From assembly GCA_032716605.1 (NCBI GenBank), contig CM064538.1, positions 19,059,555 to 19,123,554 of the forward strand: DNA of 64,000 bases, read 5' to 3'. The DNA comes from Paralithodes platypus. Lineage: Eukaryota > Arthropoda > Malacostraca > Decapoda > Lithodidae. The translations under genes were made by a program, and so were the position numbers. Of this stretch, positions 61,550 through 64,000 are shown piece by piece. Numbering within the stretch: the first letter of the stretch is position 1; every line of letters starts with the position of its first letter. The notes under the pieces were generated by a model. That model searched no databases and was not told the origin of the DNA. It worked only from the letters and a program-made list of their open reading frames with translations.

Positions 61550-61835
61550 AGGGGTGGTTGTGGAGGAGGAAGCGGAGGGGGGGAGGGTGGTTGTGGTGGC
61601 AGCGGTGGGATAGGAGGGGAGTTGGTGTTGGTGGTGTTGGAGGTGGTGGTGGTGCTGGGGGTGGGGGAAGGTAGCAGGGGAGGGCTGGGGGTGGGGGAGG
61701 TTACTGGGGATTTGGTCTAGGGGGCGTAGATAGGCGGAGTGTCTCCTGGGGTCCACCACTCCATATGCGGAGGGGGTAGTGGTGGAGCAGGGGGTGGTGG
61801 GTTGTGGGGGGCTGCTCAGGGTCCCCCCGGGGGCA
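61550..61835. repeat. G-rich low-complexity DNA
   Basis: GGTGGT, GGAGGA and GGGGG words on the plus strand over about 280 bp. The 80-114-residue Gly or Pro/Thr/His frames here are compositional. Confidence 0.8.
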
Positions 61836-61899
61836 CTGCCCCACGCGCTCTCACTCTCGCAATCACTCTGAAAAAGACAAGAACATTAGTTTAGCTAAA

Positions 61900-62090
61900 C
61901 ACAATTATATCCATTTTTCCCTCATCCTATGACTTAAATTGCTTCAAACTCCGCGTGTCTATGCATTTTGGATCGAACATTCCTTGATTTTGGCACTGCC
62001 AATCTTTTAACTCTGGGGAAGGCACCCGTCACAAACAATTTTGCCTTTTGTCTCCCTCATCCACATATAAAAATAAATATCAGAGGAATG
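61900..62090 (+). pseudogene. Jockey-like ORF2 C-terminal fragment, copy 2
   Basis: SYDLNCFKLRVSMHFGSNIP and stop, then the same 3' UTR as 4733-4925 (TTTGGCACTGCCAATCTTTT, TCTGGGGAAGGCACCCGTCA) and an A-rich end CATATAAAAATAAATA. Truncated slightly later at the 5' side than copy 1. Confidence 0.72.
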
Positions 62091-62122
62091 ATCAAAGTGA
62101 GCATCAAGATTATAGTAGTTTC

Positions 62123-62313
62123 ATTCTAGGTTGGGCAGAAACCGTAACCTCTAACCTCTGTAACTCACAAAGGGCTAGAGCAAATGAGCTGTCAATTTAT
62201 ACACATATTTCCTAGCCAAGTCTTCCTATTGGTAGAAATATTAGCTGGATTACTCTAGTCTTTGTAAATTATGAGAGGTTAGGGGTTACCATTGCTGCCC
62301 AACCTAGAATGAA
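62123..62313. mobile_element. FB1 foldback element, reference copy
   Basis: TTCATTCTAGGTTGGGCAG on the left and CTGCCCAACCTAGAATGAAC on the right are inverted. Pairing extends through ACCTCTAACCTC / GAGAGGTTAGGGGT, about 40 bp per arm. 190 bp. No clear TSD. Confidence 0.8.
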
Positions 62314-62414
62314 CGGAATATAGTTTCAAAATTCACAATACAAATCGACATTGCTTGTGTAAAACTATATATTAATTTATATCGTTCCTAACACCAACAT
62401 CCCCCCAAATTAAA

Positions 62415-62793
62415 TTAATGGGGGGTGACCTGCTTTTTGTCTTTCCTTTTCTCTCTTTCTGTGGCCTGTATCCATTCGGCCCCATTCAGCCTACTGTTTT
62501 ATGACTTTTATCCCCATCCAGGTGTCGATTTCTTCCTGGCGAGCGATAACGAGCCAGCATTGTATGGAGAAATCTGACTTCGCCAGAGACATTTTTCTAT
62601 TAAAAAAAATACAAATTTAGCCTGCTGTCAAAAACATTTTAAAAAATATACTGGCTCGCTATCGCTCACCAGGAAACAATCGACACCAGGATGGGGATAA
62701 GCGTTTTAAAACAGTAGCCTGAATGAAGCTGAATGGATACAACCCAGAGAGAGAGTGAAAGATAGAGAAGAAAACCCGAAGTGGGCCCCCTTA
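62415..62793 (+). mobile_element. T2 MITE, complete with eroded right end
   Basis: TTAATGGGGGGTGACCTGC on the left; GAAGTGGGCCCCCTTAG on the right (TTAA to TTAG). Arms complete; loop TTAAAAAAAATACAAATTTAG. Confidence 0.85.
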
Positions 62794-62874
62794 GTGAAAG
62801 CATATAATGCTCAGGGGATAGGAACCCAGGCCACCACATACAGAACTAACATACTCTAACCATCATAGACTCAA

Positions 62875-63480
62875 TTAACCCCTTCAGGATCATGACGCAT
62901 TTTGGTATATTCTGGGTATCATTAGATGATTTTTATGCAGCTTAAGATGGATCCGTGGGAAATAAAAAGGCATATAGACTATCTTAAATACGAGTGAGAA
63001 CTGAGCGATCTCTGCCATACCCATAGCTTACTCTGACTGTTCCTTTTACTTACATATTTTCTAGATCTCAAGTGACGGCGTCTCTTCCGTGGATTGACCT
63101 CCCAATCTACCAAGATTGGAAGCCAAAGCGTCACATTTTTCCTTTGCCCCTCAACTTTCTCTTCATAATTGCTGAGGGGCACAGGGCCCTGGGTGGGGCT
63201 TTGGTTTCCCGGACGTTTCCACACCCTCCTTAGCTCCCCGCCATGGAGTGGCTTCGGTCACCCAGGCTTTATTGTGGTCAGCAGGGAGGGTTCTGTGGGG
63301 GCGCCCGGTTATGGCCTTGGCCTTGCTCGGGGCCTTGGAGGTGTTTGGCCAGGCAGCCTGGGGAACAACAACAACAACAACAACCCTCTGACCTAAATAC
63401 ACCCTTCCTAATCTGAATAATTTGTCTATTCATAACCAGAAACATAAAATAAATGCGTAATCGTATCTTGAAAGGGTTAA
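62875..63480 (+). mobile_element. T4 TTAA element hosting R1
   Basis: TTAACCCCTTCAGGATCATG on the left, GTAATCGTATCTTGAAAGGG plus TTAA on the right (63477-63480). Its two halves are interrupted by R1 copy 2. Confidence 0.82.
62992..63384 (+). mobile_element. R1 retroposon, copy 2, 5'-truncated
   Basis: Starts GAGTGAGAACTGAGCG (equivalent to about 47590 in copy 1) and runs to CTGGGGAACAACAACAACAA. 5' truncation with a conserved (AAC)n 3' end is typical of target-primed retroposition. Confidence 0.8.
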
Positions 63481-63490
63481 TTAATCTCAA

Positions 63491-63806
63491 TTAAGGGGAG
63501 GCAGTTGATTTTTCGAGTCCTCCTCCTCCCTCATATTTAGCCCTAGATATTAGTTAGGAGATTTCAAGACATTCGCCCCATTAGTTTGACGATTTTCAAA
63601 CCTTTTACCCCATTTCTTTGCCAATATTAAGACCTTTCGTGCTATTTAGGTGTCGCTTTTTTTCCTGGCGAGCGATAGCGATTCTATATTTGAAAAGGAA
63701 TCGGCCTTCGGCCGGGACATTTTTCAAATGTATATCGAAGAGGGGTCTTGTGAGTGTTTTTTAAGTTTGATAGAGGTTTAGAGAGCATACTAAACCCCTT
63801 CCTTAA
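63491..63806 (+). mobile_element. T1 MITE
   Basis: TTAAGGGGAGGCAGTTGATT on the left, CCCCTTCCTTAA on the right (63803-63806). Part of the loop is deleted (ACATTTTTCAAATGTATATC). Confidence 0.85.
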
Positions 63807-63824
63807 ACCATTGAGCCGAACCAG

Positions 63825-63959
63825 TAAATTATGCTGCACTATACCGTCTGAGCTCCCTTAATCCATTTAGCTACCACATGTCCTTCCTAACCTGTATAAT
63901 TTCTTCTACATGTAGCTGAAATCAAATAGAAAGGACGTCGGCGGTACTGAAGGGGTTAA
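63825..63959 (+). mobile_element. T3 right half
   Basis: CCCTTAATCCATTTAGCTAC, ATGTCCTTCCTAACCTGTAT, GACGTCGGCGGTACTGAAGG plus GGTTAA (63956-63959). Shares TTAA with the next T1. Confidence 0.75.
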
Positions 63960-64000
63960 GGGGAGATGGGTCGTTTTTCCTTGCCCCTCTTCTCCCTCGT
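63956..64000 (+). mobile_element. T1 MITE, continues past the window
   Basis: TTAAGGGGAGATGGGTCGTT, CCCCTCTTCTCCCTCGT: the first 45 bp of a forward T1 copy. Confidence 0.85.

Overview
This window is repeat-dominated nuclear DNA from an invertebrate, most likely an arthropod and plausibly a decapod crustacean. The reasons are very long CT, TA, CA and GT microsatellites, TATACAGTATA-type AT repeats, GGTTAGG-type motifs, several CR1/jockey/RTE-like non-LTR retrotransposons and a very high density of small inverted-repeat DNA transposons. I see no convincing host protein gene, rRNA or functional tRNA. Nothing looks bacterial. The organism call is an inference; the repeat content is read directly. 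Family names used here (CR1-A/B/C, T1-T6, M1, H1, H2, FB1, R1, R1b, R2) are local labels only.

Retrotransposons. CR1-A is present three times: 1-1664 (open to the left window edge, visible ORF2 intact), 25076-26659 (5'-truncated, decayed) and 42451-46522 (most of ORF1 with an SGNH/GDSL esterase domain, then a whole endonuclease-RT ORF2 broken by only two nonsense codons). CR1-B (24570-28490, minus) was split by CR1-A copy 2. Fragments of other elements lie at 3421-3718, 4733-4925, 5945-6289, 10316-10545, 23890-24140 and 61900-62090. A probable 1.8-kb solo LTR lies at 20097-21900. tRNA-derived SINE pieces lie near 2721 and 10690, and two SINE-like R1 retroposons lie at 47452 and 62992.

DNA elements. 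The main layer is a set of non-autonomous, TTAA-flanked elements. T1 (about 370 bp, about 26 full or partial copies) and T2 (about 370-450 bp foldback, about 12 copies) share a core and a repeated subterminal unit of about 33 bp. T3-T6 share termini of the form TTAA-CCCYYT...GACG. Empty-site comparison inside other repeats supports TTAA target duplication. Three-bp-TSD (PIF/Harbinger-like) elements H1 and H2, a TA-flanked mariner/pogo-like MITE M1 and another foldback family (FB1) are also present.

Satellites. Tandem arrays occupy roughly a fifth of the window: 27 bp x6 (8839), 47 bp x16 (10893), 27 bp x31 (11974), 34 bp x about 120 (14023-18260), 29 bp x9 (19027), 49 bp x23 (28843), 29 bp x3 (41119), 33 bp x13 (41770), 81 bp x38 (49941-53019), 38 bp x4 (56143) and 35/37 bp x about 36 (57229). 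At least two arrays (34 bp and 29 bp) are made of T3-type MITE sequence and sit inside the MITE they came from.

Layout: 1-8 kb CR1-A, T1, RTE remnant and a doubtful coding relic; 8-13.5 kb MITEs with arrays; 14-18.4 kb the 34-bp satellite inside a T3 element; 18.4-22.4 kb nested MITEs and the solo LTR; 22.4-28.8 kb CT/GA tracts and nested CR1 elements; 29-34.3 kb array, T1 cluster and CA/GT tracts; 34.3-39 kb AT-rich repeats and H1; 39-42 kb R2/T1/T3; 42-47 kb the best CR1-A copy inside a T1; 47-64 kb R1, the 81-bp satellite and the densest T1/T2 field. No gene network is present: the order is explained by successive nesting, amplification and recombination of mobile DNA.
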